A stretch of DNA of 64,000 nucleotides from DATJGR01 sp963787045 (GTDB taxonomy: Bacteria > Pseudomonadota > Gammaproteobacteria > Pseudomonadales > Azotimanducaceae). The notes beneath the pieces were generated by a model. It was not told the DNA's origin and searched no databases. It worked only from the letters and a program-made list of their open reading frames with translations. Below are positions 36,187 to 45,666 of the stretch, one piece after another. How positions within the stretch are numbered: position 1 is the stretch's first letter; each line of letters begins with the position of its first letter. The stretch lies in assembly GCA_963787045.1 (NCBI GenBank), contig CAWBBR010000026.1, positions 1-64,000 on the forward strand. Direction: 5' to 3'. Made by a program: the position numbers and the translations under genes.

Positions 36187-37869
36187 TCAGCTGCCCTTGC
36201 GCAGATCGGTCGCGTAGCTCAAGAGCGCGTTGCCGCGCTTCACTTCGAGCAACACCCGGCCTTTGATTTCCCACGTGCACTCGGCGCCGCGAATGCCGAC
36301 GGCGTAGTCGGCCTCGGACGGCTCGTCCGTGTAGTGCAGCGGGCTGGCGGGGTCGAAGAAATACGTCGCCGACTCCTCGTCGCCGCAAACGTATACCGCG
36401 AGCGACCGCACCTTGGCGCTGCCGTTGGCGTTTTCGCGCGAGCGCTCGTTCGCAACCGCGCGCTCGAGGTCGCGCGTTGCCTCGGCGAGCGACAAGCCCC
36501 AGTAGTCCAGATCGTAGCGGCCCGCCGCGCCGGCTACGCCGCCTGCGAAAGCGTTGTAGTAGATGTACTCGTACGGGTGCAGCTCGACCATGATCGCGAT
36601 CTGCACGCCGGCCGCGAGCGCGAGTACCGCGGCGTAGGCGCGCGCGAGCCATTCGCCGCGGGCGCGCAGGAACGTATACGTTCGATCGAGCCCGATGCCG
36701 GCGAGCACGATCAACGGCGGCACCATGAACAGGTAGTGGCGGATGCCGTTGTAGACGATCGGCCGCGTGCCGACGAAGTGAATCAGCGGCACCAATACCG
36801 CGGCGATCACCACGGAATAGCAGAGGCTGCGCGGATCGGTCAGCACACGCCACCCGCGTTCGACGGCCGCGCGCGCGATGAACACCGCGGCAGCGAGCAA
36901 ACCGAACAGTGCGACCTCGGGCAGTTGCAGCGCGATCAGTTGCGGCAGATACACGGCCGGCAATTCATCGGCCGGATACAGATGCCCGTCGAACAACACC
37001 TGCCCTTGCCATGGAAAATGCGCGAACAGACGCAGCGCCGTGAATAAATTGCCCGGCGCCTGCACGACCCACGGCCAGAACAGCGCCGTGAGCGCGAACA
37101 TGATCGGCACCGCCGGCAGCAGCGCACCGAAGAGGCTGCGTTGCTCGTCGAGCACCACGCGCACGCTGCGCGACTCGCGGTAGCGACCGATCGTGTATGC
37201 GACGAATGCCGGCGCGCAGTACAGCAACGCGATCACCGCGACGACGCGCGTCCCGAGTGCGAGGCCGAGCGCGACGCCGAGCCCGATCGCCGTACCGCGT
37301 TTCGGGTGCGGCGCTTCGACGATGGCGCGGCAGCTGTAGTAGATCGACCACATGACGGCGCACGCGAACGGCACGTCTTTCGGATTGATGAAGCTGTGTC
37401 CGTAGATCAGCGGCGTCAGCGCCATCAACGCAACGACGAAGAGTCCGGCCCGTTCACCGGCCAACAGCCGGGCGAGGCGCCACGCGCCGATCGTGCCGGC
37501 GAGTCCGACCGCGCCGCCGAGCAGGTGCCGGGTCTCGTATTCACCGAACGGGGAGACGAGATTGAGAACCGCCGCGATCAGATCGAATGCGCCGCCGTAG
37601 TAGCGCAGATTGATGTAGTCGAACGCCGACTGGTCCTGAAATGCGGACAGGTAGTACGACAGCAGGTAAAGCCCGTAAGTGTTCTGGACCTGCTCGTCCC
37701 ACGACACGCCGTAGTCGGCGAACGTAGCGAAGATCAGCAGCGCCAGCACGGCCAACACCAACTGCGACAGGCGTCGTGCATCGATGACCGGGAATCGGCG
37801 GCGCGGATCGGGCCGTTCGCCATTCAGTTCGGTAGCGCCGCGGGCGGCAATGTTCGCAATCGTCGTCAT
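36187..37869 (-). CDS. GT39-type (ArnT/PMT-like) membrane glycosyltransferase
   Basis: A 560-residue integral membrane protein with about 11-12 hydrophobic segments and a soluble C-terminal domain of ~120 residues. The first periplasmic loop has YGVSWDEQVQNTYG, with the D-E pair used by GT39/ArnT-type enzymes to bind the polyprenyl-phosphate sugar. The core ends with PYEYIYYNAFAGGVAGAAGRYDLDYWGLSLAEA. Such enzymes move a sugar from polyprenyl phosphate to a lipid or protein acceptor outside the inner membrane. It is 30 bp downstream of a GT2 gene that can make the donor and belongs to the same transcript. The frame is intact. Confidence 0.85.
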   Translation of the reverse strand: MTTIANIAARGATELNGERPDPRRRFPVIDARRLSQLVLAVLALLIFATFADYGVSWDEQVQNTYGLYLLSYYLSAFQDQSAFDYINLRYYGGAFDLIAAVLNLVSPFGEYETRHLLGGAVGLAGTIGAWRLARLLAGERAGLFVVALMALTPLIYGHSFINPKDVPFACAVMWSIYYSCRAIVEAPHPKRGTAIGLGVALGLALGTRVVAVIALLYCAPAFVAYTIGRYRESRSVRVVLDEQRSLFGALLPAVPIMFALTALFWPWVVQAPGNLFTALRLFAHFPWQGQVLFDGHLYPADELPAVYLPQLIALQLPEVALFGLLAAAVFIARAAVERGWRVLTDPRSLCYSVVIAAVLVPLIHFVGTRPIVYNGIRHYLFMVPPLIVLAGIGLDRTYTFLRARGEWLARAYAAVLALAAGVQIAIMVELHPYEYIYYNAFAGGVAGAAGRYDLDYWGLSLAEATRDLERAVANERSRENANGSAKVRSLAVYVCGDEESATYFFDPASPLHYTDEPSEADYAVGIRGAECTWEIKGRVLLEVKRGNALLSYATDLRKGS

Positions 37870-37899
37870 GGAACGAAACGTCTCGTGAGCAATCCGAAG

Positions 37900-38943
37900 T
37901 CAGCGTTCGACAACGGGACGCGAGAACGTTTCCACGCGTGATCCGGGACCCGGCAAAGCCACCTGCACCTGCGTAACATCGACGAGGCGCTCGTCGGACT
38001 CGACGATCGCCAGGGGACGACCTTTGACCTCTACCAGCACCTTGCCGAGATATTCGCCGATGATGCCGAGGAAGATCAGTTGCGCGGCGCCGATGAATGC
38101 GATCGTCGTGATCAGCGTCGGATAGCCGGGCACGGCAATGCCGAGGAAGAACTTTTCGAAGATCGTCCACACGCCGTAGCCACCGGACGCCAGTGCGAGC
38201 GCGAGACCGACCCATGTCGCCAGCCGCAACGGCAGGATCGAGAACGACGTGATGCCGTCGATCGCGAGCAGCGCGAGCTTCATCGCCGAGAATTTCGTCT
38301 TGCCGGCGGCGCGCTCGAGCGGCTGGAATGGAATGCCCTTCTGCGTGAAGCCGATCCAGCTATAGAGGCCCTTCATCAACCGTTGTCGCTCGGGCAACAT
38401 GCGCAACGCTTCGTACGCGCGACGCGTCAACAAACGGAAATCGCCGGCATTCGGCGGAATCTCCGCTTCGGTGCGCGCGTTGATCGTGCGGTAGTACCAA
38501 CGGCGCGCCAGTCGCCGCATCCAACCCTCGTCGTGTGTGGACTCCTTGTAGCCGTACACGACATCGAAACCTTCCTGCAGCCAACCATCGAGGAAGCGGT
38601 CGACCAATTCGAGCGGATGCTGCAGGTCGGCGTCCATCAGCACGACGGCGTCCGCGGTCGCAGCGTTCAGCCCCGCGGTCAGCGCCGCTTCCTTGCCGAA
38701 GTTGCGACTCAGACGGATGACGCGCACGTTGAACCGCGGTTCTTGAGCGCGCACCGCTGCGCACAACACGTCGCGGCTGCCGTCGAGGCTGCCGTCGTCG
38801 ACGAAAATCACGTCGGCTCGAATGGGGCGCGTGCGTTCGAGATCGCCGATGAACGTGTTCAACGACGTGAGCAGAGTCGGCAGACACGTCGCTTCGTCGC
38901 AGAACGGGACGATGAACGAGATTGTCTGTTGTTGTTGGCGCAC
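37900..38943 (-). CDS. GT2 polyprenyl-phosphate glycosyltransferase (DPM/GtrB/ArnC type)
   Basis: A 347-residue family 2 glycosyltransferase. It shows SFIVPFCDEATCLPTLL, VIFVDDGSLDGSRDVL and LSRNFGKEAALTAGLNAATADAVVLMDADLQHPLELV (D-x-D-type metal site), then YGYKESTHDEGWMRR. Two C-terminal membrane segments (LATWVGLALALASGGYGVW and TLITTIAFIGAAQLIFLGIIGEYLGKV) follow. GtrB, ArnC and DPM synthases load a sugar onto undecaprenyl or dolichyl phosphate. The GTG start at 38943 has no strong Shine-Dalgarno, but upstream codons lack family similarity. It lies between the YdjC gene (upstream) and the GT39 gene (30 bp downstream), so it probably supplies the donor. Confidence 0.85.
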   Translation of the reverse strand: MRQQQQTISFIVPFCDEATCLPTLLTSLNTFIGDLERTRPIRADVIFVDDGSLDGSRDVLCAAVRAQEPRFNVRVIRLSRNFGKEAALTAGLNAATADAVVLMDADLQHPLELVDRFLDGWLQEGFDVVYGYKESTHDEGWMRRLARRWYYRTINARTEAEIPPNAGDFRLLTRRAYEALRMLPERQRLMKGLYSWIGFTQKGIPFQPLERAAGKTKFSAMKLALLAIDGITSFSILPLRLATWVGLALALASGGYGVWTIFEKFFLGIAVPGYPTLITTIAFIGAAQLIFLGIIGEYLGKVLVEVKGRPLAIVESDERLVDVTQVQVALPGPGSRVETFSRPVVER

Positions 38944-39028
38944 GATTCTCAAAGCAGTCGCATTCGGCCGCAAATTCGCACGCGGCGGCGCGAAAGTCCA
39001 TTCGCTGGCACACACACTCGATGCGTGG

Positions 39029-39886
39029 TCATGCGGCGGCAATGTCGGCGAACGAAGCGAGTCGAACGTCGCGTTTCTGCAGTTCGCGGCGGATGTCCGG
39101 ATCGCACAACGCATCGCACTCCGCGCGCCGATCATAGTCAGCGGCGAAATGTCCGTCGTCGATCGCGTCAGCGGAAATGCCGGGATGACACATCAACTCG
39201 CACGTACCAGAGCGCGGCAGTGCGCCGATCAACGTCGCGAGATTCGTCCGATCGAGTCGCCCGCCGAAGTAGAACCCGACGAAGTGATCGGTCGAACGCG
39301 CGCGCCATCCCGGCGGCGATGCGCACACGAGACCCAGCGCAACAGTGGCGGCTGCCCGGCCGAGTCTGCGCGGGTCGCGCAACATGAAGCGTCGCAAACG
39401 CTCACGCGGCCGCCGTACGAAACCGATCGCGTAGCGTCGCGCGAGTTCCGCGACAACGCCGCGGATGGCCGGTAGCGCGTGCAGATGCTGATGGCCGTCG
39501 AGATGGCTGATCGACAGCTTCGCATCGAACGCGCGAGTGAGTTGTGCGTGTAGTTCGCGCTCGACATCGCCGATCGCGATGGCGCCGCGGACGAACCGTT
39601 TCAGAAATTCCGTCGGGGTCGGCCACAGCGACTTACCGTCACTCAGCAGGCTCGGCACCGATGCGGGCGGTGCGGTGGAGCGCTCGCCGGTCAACGTCAG
39701 ATGGACGCCGAGATCGAGCGTCGGGTGGGTACGCGCGAGCCGCACTGCGTGATCGAACGCGCGACCGGCTGCGCCGAGCGACGCCGACGTCAAAATCCCG
39801 TCGGTGTGCGCGCGGACGATCCCTTCGTTGATCGATTCGGAAAACCCGAAGTCGTCGCCATGAACGATGAGCCGCAACGTCTGCAT
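39029..39886 (-). CDS. YdjC/ChbG-family carbohydrate deacetylase
   Basis: A 285-residue protein beginning LRLIVHGDDFGFSESINEGIVRAH. The G-D-D-F-G motif gives the metal-binding aspartates, and ISHLDGHQHLHALPAIRGVV gives H-x-D-G-H-x-H. CELMCHPGISADAI provides the late C-H-P loop. YdjC proteins remove N-acetyl groups from chito-oligosaccharides or, in the HpnK branch, from hopanoid-linked sugars. It is 86 bp upstream of the GT2 and GT39 genes, which makes a lipid-linked aminosugar deacetylation step likely. The start at ATG 39886 gives the family-typical N-terminus; the open frame continues upstream without family similarity. Confidence 0.85.
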   Translation of the reverse strand: MQTLRLIVHGDDFGFSESINEGIVRAHTDGILTSASLGAAGRAFDHAVRLARTHPTLDLGVHLTLTGERSTAPPASVPSLLSDGKSLWPTPTEFLKRFVRGAIAIGDVERELHAQLTRAFDAKLSISHLDGHQHLHALPAIRGVVAELARRYAIGFVRRPRERLRRFMLRDPRRLGRAAATVALGLVCASPPGWRARSTDHFVGFYFGGRLDRTNLATLIGALPRSGTCELMCHPGISADAIDDGHFAADYDRRAECDALCDPDIRRELQKRDVRLASFADIAAA

Positions 39887-40009
39887 CCACGCATCCTCGA
39901 TGCAACGGCACGCTCGCTGCAATCCGGTAACAAATAACGCGCGTTCCAGGGTTGTTTCGGGCCGCGATTTTGTGCAGCGTGTCACACACTGTATGTGCGC
40001 TGCGCGGCC

Positions 40010-40909
40010 ATGCCGAAATCCCTGACTCGTGTTCTGTTGCTTCTGTGTACCGCCATTCTGGGCGGCGCCGAAGCTGCCGCGCCGATACTCGCGACAGCGC
40101 CTCACTACGGCGCCAACCCCGCAGCCGGAAACACGTTCGTCCACGACGGCGTCGCGCTGTACTACGAGGTCTACGGCACCGGCGAGCCGCTGCTGCTGGT
40201 GCACGGTAACGGCGGCAGCATCGGTTCGCTCGCCGCGCAGATCGAGTACTTCCGCGGCCGCCGCCAGGTGATCGCGATGGACAGCCGCGATCAAGGGCGC
40301 TCCGGAGACAGCGAAGATCCGTTGACGTACGAACGGATGACCGACGATCTCGCTGCGCTGCTCGACCATCTGGAAGTCGGACCGGTCGACGTACTGGGCT
40401 GGAGCGACGGCGGCATCGAGGCACTGCTGCTCGGCATGCGTTATCCGGACAAGGTCAAACGGCTGGTGGCAATGTCGCCGAACCTCAATCCGAGCGAAGA
40501 AGCGTTGTATCCCGAGACCATCGCGCTCACGCGCGAGATGCTGGATTCGATGCGAGACAGAGGAGCGCGACACGCCGGAGGGCCGCCGCGAACTCAAGGC
40601 GATGGGGATGCTGCTCGTCGAGCCGAACATCGACGCATCGGAACTCGGATCCATCGAAGCGCCGACGCTGATCATGGTCGGCGATCACGACGTGGTCCGT
40701 CCCGGAGCACGCAGTCGAGATCTACGAGCACCTGCCGAACGGCGCGCTCAAAGTCCTGCGCAATGCAACGCACATGGCGCCGCAGGACGATCCGGCGCGG
40801 TTCAACCGCACGGTGGAGCGGTTCTTCCGCAAATCCGCTCCGGCGTCGCCGAGCTTCGACCTCGACCAATCCCCGGATGCGCGCGGAGAACGTGAGCTTC
40901 AACGACTGA
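40010..40909 (+). CDS. Secreted alpha/beta hydrolase, frameshifted
   Basis: About 299 residues. The signal peptide is LTRVLLLLCTAILGGAEAAAP. Then come ALYYEVYGTGEPLLLVHGNGGS (oxyanion hole), MDSRDQGRSGD, and the nucleophile elbow GWSDGG (Ser). VGDHDVV provides the acid and NATHMAPQDDP the His. Frame changes lie near 40560 and 40690, and probably near 40850, so the C-terminus (stop at 40907) is approximate. The fold is that of a proline iminopeptidase/lactonase; export suggests the periplasm. It is divergent from the YdjC gene. Confidence 0.75.
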   Translation: MPKSLTRVLLLLCTAILGGAEAAAPILATAPHYGANPAAGNTFVHDGVALYYEVYGTGEPLLLVHGNGGSIGSLAAQIEYFRGRRQVIAMDSRDQGRSGDSEDPLTYERMTDDLAALLDHLEVGPVDVLGWSDGGIEALLLGMRYPDKVKRLVAMSPNLNPSEEALYPETIALTREMLDSMRDRGARHAGGPPRTQGDGDAARRAEHRRIGTRIHRSADADHGRRSRRGPSRSTQSRSTSTCRTARSKSCAMQRTWRRRTIRRGSTARWSGSSANPLRRRRASTSTNPRMRAENVSFND

Positions 40910-40961
40910 CCTCCGCGGCTGATGGCGATCGCGGTCCGCCGTATCGAGACCGCGCCCCAGT

Positions 40962-42455
40962 TCAGTTGTTGGCGATCCGCCCGCCGCCGCGTACGAAGAA
41001 CAGCCCGACCAGGCCCAGCGCCAGCAGCAGGATGATGGTGGCGAAGCCGCCCTGCTGGCTGTGGGTCAGCCGCGTGCCGATGTTGACCAGCGTCGGCGCG
41101 AGCCAGGCCGTGGCGACACCCGGACAGCGCATAGACGCCGAAGAAGGCGCCGGTCTGCTCCGGCGGGGTCAGCCGGGTCAGCGCCGTGCGGCCGAGGCGT
41201 ACTGGCCGGTGATGAAGATGGCGTTGGAGAAGCCGATCAGCAGGAAGACCAGGTCCGGCAGGGTCGTGAAGACCGGCCCGTTCCACAGCGGCGCGTGCGC
41301 GGCGGGATCGTAGGACCAGAAGTAGAGGATCCGGTCGGGCGCCATGCCCAGCAATGGCGTCAGCGCCAGGATCGGTCATGAAGATCTCGATCCGCAGCGC
41401 GTTCTTCGGCCCGAGGCGCTCGTCCAGCCAGCGGCCGACGAAGCCGCCGAACACCGCCACGATACGACAGGATGATCCCGGTGAGTCAGCAGCTCCAGCG
41501 GCCCCCACTTCATCACGCCCGGCCGCCAGCACGCCGAAGAAGAACAGCACGCCGTTCATGCCGTCGACGAACAGCATCCGCGAGGCCAGGTAGATCACCG
41601 CGTCGCGGTAGCGGCGAACCGTCTTCAGCATCGCCCAGAGGTCGGCGGCGCCCTCGCGGAAGGCGCGCAGCGCCGGCACGCCGGTCTTCGGCGCGTCCGG
41701 CGTGAACAGGAAGATCGGGATCGCGCCCACCGCCAGGATGCCGGCCGACAGGATCGCCACCACCCGCTCCGGCTCGTGGGTCGCGGCGTTCAGGCCGAAC
41801 AGCGGCGTGCGCCGGCACCCAGCTCCAGTCGACCTTGCCGGGCAGGGCGAAGGCCCAGGCGGTGAAGCCCAGCGCCACCACCGAGGCGGCGTTGCCCAGC
41901 GACAGCGCCAGGCCCGAGGCGCTGTGCGCGCCCTTCAGCCCGCGCCGCGCGGATCAGCATCGAGTTGTGCAGCACCTCGGAGTAGGCGAACAGCACGTTG
42001 ACCACCATCGCGATGGTCATGGTCGCGATGATCGACAGCGCCGCTGAGGTCCGGCTTGGCCCACCACAGCGAAGAAGATCAGCGGGACCATCGCGACCAC
42101 CGACCAGCGCCGAGCCAGAGCTTGCGCGGCCCCAGCTTGTCGATGGAGGCGCCCAGGAACGGCGCCGTGGCCATGACGATCCAGCCGGCGTACTGCTGGA
42201 AGCGCGAGATCAGCTCCTGGCCCCTGCACCGGATCGCCGACCATGCATGGCCGAGACGTAGGGCATGAAGATGTAGATCGTCATCAGGATGACGTAGGGG
42301 TCGCGACCGCCCTCGAAGATCGCCCAGGCGACGCCGCCGCGGTTCAGCTTCGCGTCGCCGCCGAGCTCCGAGATGATCGGCGGATCGACCACCGACGACA
42401 CGCCATGTGTCTCGACCGATGTGGAATCCGTCACTACTCTCCCCTTCGCCTTCAA
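40962..42455 (-). CDS. MFS transporter, glycoside:cation symporter type, heavily frameshifted
   Basis: At least eight indels break a transporter of ~497 residues. Surviving segments are AKLNRGGVAWAIFEGGRDPYVILMTIYIFMP-like, GWIVMATAPFLGASIDKLGPRKLWL (motif after segment 2), LFAYSEVLHNSML, LGFTAWAFALPGKVDWSWVPA, AIPIFLFTPDAPKTGVPALRAF and RDAVIYLASRMLFVDGMNGVLFFFGVLA. The end is LLALGLVGLFFVRGGGRIANN. The EGGRDPYV and ASIDKLGPRKLWL blocks fit an uncharacterised GPH-like/UMF1-type group. The start is taken at ATG 42455. The stretch of indels is unusually dense; treat as sequence error or decay. Confidence 0.6.
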
Positions 42456-42498
42456 AATGAGCGAACTTCGGACGTTAGCCGGTTTCGGTTACTCAGCG

Positions 42499-43775
42499 CT
42501 AGGCAGACAAGTTCGCGAGCCGTCGCACACTGTCGCGAAACGAGCGGAACCGCGGATCGTCCGCCGTCTCGGGGAATTGCCGCTCGATGACGGCGATCCG
42601 TTCGAGCGCCGCGTCTACCCGCTCGAGCTTCGCCACCAGCCAACGCGCGTGTTCGAACACCCCTTCGCCCGCGCGTTCGCTGTCCGGCATACGCGCGTTC
42701 GAAATCGTTCAGCAGCAGGTCGACATACGCAGCGTCGGTGGCGGGTGCCGCCGCCACCAGCGTCAGCGCCGCATCGGCGGTGCCGGGCCGGAACAGCGGG
42801 TCCACGTCGAGCGACTCGCGTACCAATGCCCACGCCCGCAGGACCTTGTTCGCGTCGAGCAGCCGGTTCACGTAGTGCCAGTTGTGTTCGAGCTGCAGCC
42901 GCTTGTCGTGGAACAGGTACAGCCGCTCGTGGATGCGTTCATCGTTGATGAAGCCGTCTTTTTCGAGGAACCCCTCGAGCATCTTGTTGGCGCGCTCGAC
43001 GCGATCGACCGAGCACAACCGGTGCAGTTCGACCATCAGCGCCTCGATCGCCTTCGTGTCGGCCACCGCGGCCACGTGCTCCGGATCTTTCTCGAGAAGC
43101 GTCAACAGACCGAGACGGTCGCGGCAGAGATACAACACACGGCCCGCTAGCACGTGGCCCAGCATGAACGCGTAACTCGCCACCAGCACCGCGACGATGT
43201 TCGGCGGGGCAACCACCACGCACGCCACGTACAGCACGGCGATTCCGGCGTAGAGCAGCACGGCGAATACGAGGTACGCCGGACCCAGACCGGCTACGAA
43301 GCCGGCCACCCGGCGCGGGTCGAGGCCGGCCAGAAACGCCTCTTCCAGGATCATCACGCCGAGCATCGCCGGCAGCACGACGCCGACGGCCACGGTCACG
43401 CCAATGCCCAATGCCGTATCGGTCGAGAAGCTTGCCGCTATCAGCCCGGCGACTACGAGCAACAGCGCCGCGACCTTCAACGCGAGGAAGTTGTTCAGCG
43501 GCGACACGTCTTCGATCGCGATGCTGCGGATCGTCTCGTCGTTCCCCGCCGCGACGTGGCTCAGCGATTGCCACGCGTAGTGTTGGAAAACCATGCACGT
43601 GATGAGCCACGGGAACGGCAGCGAGCACGATCGCCAGCAGGTGCTGGCCTTCTTCGATGCGCGTCCATTCGAACAGCGCCAACATCAGATACAGCCCAAC
43701 GGCGCACAGCAGCGACAACACGCCGCCCTGTCCGCGCAGCGGATAGACGAGCATTTCCCCCAACGACATCGACAT
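42499..43775 (-). CDS. Uncharacterised multi-pass membrane protein with C-terminal helical domain, frameshifted
   Basis: About 425 residues. The N-terminal half has ~6 hydrophobic segments, among them VLSLLCAVGLYLMLALFEWT, AALLLVVAGLIAASF, GIGVTVAVGVVLPAMLGVMI and VLLYAGIAVLYVACVVVAPPNIVAVLVASYAFM. The C-terminal half is soluble and helical (YLCRDRLGLLTLLEKDPEHV, KMLEGFLEKDGFINDERIHERLYLFHDKRLQLEHNWHYVN) and TPR-like toward the end. Shifts lie near 43600 and 42700. The first hydrophobic segments plus TPR-like tail resemble an uncharacterised family; I do not recognise a function. The gene is divergent from the MscS gene. Confidence 0.55.
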
Positions 43776-43837
43776 GGCCGCACCGATCCGTACGCGCCCG
43801 GGATGAAATGCCGGGTGTGACTCGTTAGTCTGGCTGA

Positions 43838-45617
43838 ATGATGCGATCAATCAACCGGATATTCGCGGTCGCGCTCGTGGCGGTCTGTTGGGGATACGCG
43901 GTGGCCGCGCACGACAGAGCGCATCCACTCGCGCCACCGGACCTCTCGAGCCCGCGCGCGACGCTCACCAACTTCCTCGCACTGATGGATCGCGCCTACC
44001 TGCAATGGACATCCGAACGGAGCACCGAGGACGACCGCGTGGAGCGGGAAGCGATCGCGCGCGTGGCGCATCAGTTCTTCGATCTCAGCGACGTCGCGCC
44101 GTCGATTCGACGCAACGTCGGACGCGAGACCGCGGTGTACATCAAAGAAGTGCTCGATCGAATCGAACTGCCGCCGTGGGATCAGATCCCGGACGCCGCG
44201 ATGATCGAAGCCAAACCCGACGGCTTGAATCAGTGGACGATTCCGCAAACCGAAATCACGCTGGTGCGCCTCAAGGAAGGTCTGCGCGAAGGCCAATGGG
44301 TATTCAGTTCCGAGACCGACGAGCGGGCGCCGGAGTTCTACCGTCTGGCGAAGCACCTGCCGTACAAGGCCGGTGCCAGCGAAGGCTTGTACCAGCTGTT
44401 CGTTTCGGAACCGGGCTGGATGATTCCGCGCGCGATGATCCGGGCTCTGCCGGGCTGGATGCAGACGCGCCACGCCGGTCAGGCGGTGTGGCAATGGGCC
44501 GCGCTCGTGCTGACGCTTGTCGTCACGGGCGCGCTGATGGTTCTGATCTATCGCCTGACAGGGCGCTGGTCGAGAAACACGCACGGCGCGGCGTACTACC
44601 TGTCGGCGGCGTTGCCGATATTCGCGGTCGTCCTTCCGCAGACGGCCACCGACTTTCTCGGCGATCAGGTGTTCATCACCGGCCGGCTGTTCGACATCCT
44701 CGACTTCGCGCTCGATCTCGTGTCGCTCGGCGCGCTGGTCGTGGTGATCCTCGGCGTGACGAACCGTGTCGCGGCCGCGCTGACGGCCTTGCCGTGGTCG
44801 AAGGAGAAGCAGCTGACGGCGCAGCTCGCGCAATTGAGCGTTCGCGCCATCGGTGTGACCGGCGCGCTGATCGCCGTGTTCGAGGGCGGGCGGTATCTCG
44901 GCGTTCCGCTGACCACCCTGGTCGCCGGCGTCAGCGTCAGCGGCCTGACGGTCGCGTTGGCGGCGCAGGATACGCTGAAGAACCTGTTCGGCAGCGTGAT
45001 GATTCTGCTGGACCGACCGTTTCAGGTGGGCGATCTGATCCGGATCAAAGGACACGAAGGCAAGGTGGAGTCGGTCGGATTGCGTTCGACGCGGATTCGC
45101 GATGCGAACGGGCACGTCATCAGCATCTCGAACGACGAAATGGCGCGGCTCGACTCGAAGAACATCAGCAGCAGAAGCCATTTGCGGCGACACGAGGTCC
45201 TGCGCCTGAACTCCCGCACGCCGCCGCAGAAGATCCGTGGCCTCGTCGAATTCATCCGCGCCCTGCTCGACAACCACGAGGCGTTCGATCCAAAACATCC
45301 GCCCACCGTGCACGTCGGCTTCGGCGAAGACGCCGTTACGGTGACGATGACTTATTACTACGCGTCGTCGAGCGGCCACGGCGTTCGCCGCGTTCAACGA
45401 GACGATCACGTTGAGCATTCTCGAACGTTTGCAGCAGGACGGCATCGAGCTGTCGCGCAGCCCGCATCCGGCACACGACGAACCCGAGGCGCATGCGCCG
45501 GGCCACGCGCCGCATGAATCGCACGAGCTACACGAGTTACACGAGCCACACGACCCGCACGCACACGGCGAGGCTACACCGCACGGTACCGGGCACGGTT
45601 CGACGCACGAATCCTGA
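43838..45617 (+). CDS. MscS-family mechanosensitive channel with histidine-rich C-terminal tail, one frameshift
   Basis: About 592 residues. The N-terminal signal-like segment (INRIFAVALVAVCWGYAVAA) leads to a periplasmic domain, then membrane segments at WAALVLTLVVTGALMVLIY, YYLSAALPIFAVVLPQ, LGALVVVILG and IGVTGALIAVF. The pore helix is LTTLVAGVSVSGLTVALAAQDTLKNLFGSVMILLDRPFQVGDLI, followed by an MscS beta domain. A shift near 45390 leads into FNETITLSILERLQQDGIEL. The last ~51 residues carry 14 His in Glu/Pro-rich repeats, such as APHESHELHELHEPHDPHAH. Such a tail suggests metal binding or gating, unusual for MscS. Confidence 0.8.
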
Positions 45618-45666
45618 CGCGCCGCGGTATAGAATCCGGCGGAACCCAGCGAATTCCGGAGCCACC

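Noticed and set aside
36187..39886. Calling the module a true arn operon
   Set aside because: No ArnA, ArnB or ArnD-type genes and no PmrA-type regulator are seen; only analogous enzyme classes are shared.
45628..45640. TATAGAAT -10-like sequence upstream of the amidohydrolase gene
   Set aside because: No -35 at a proper spacing; not reported as a promoter.
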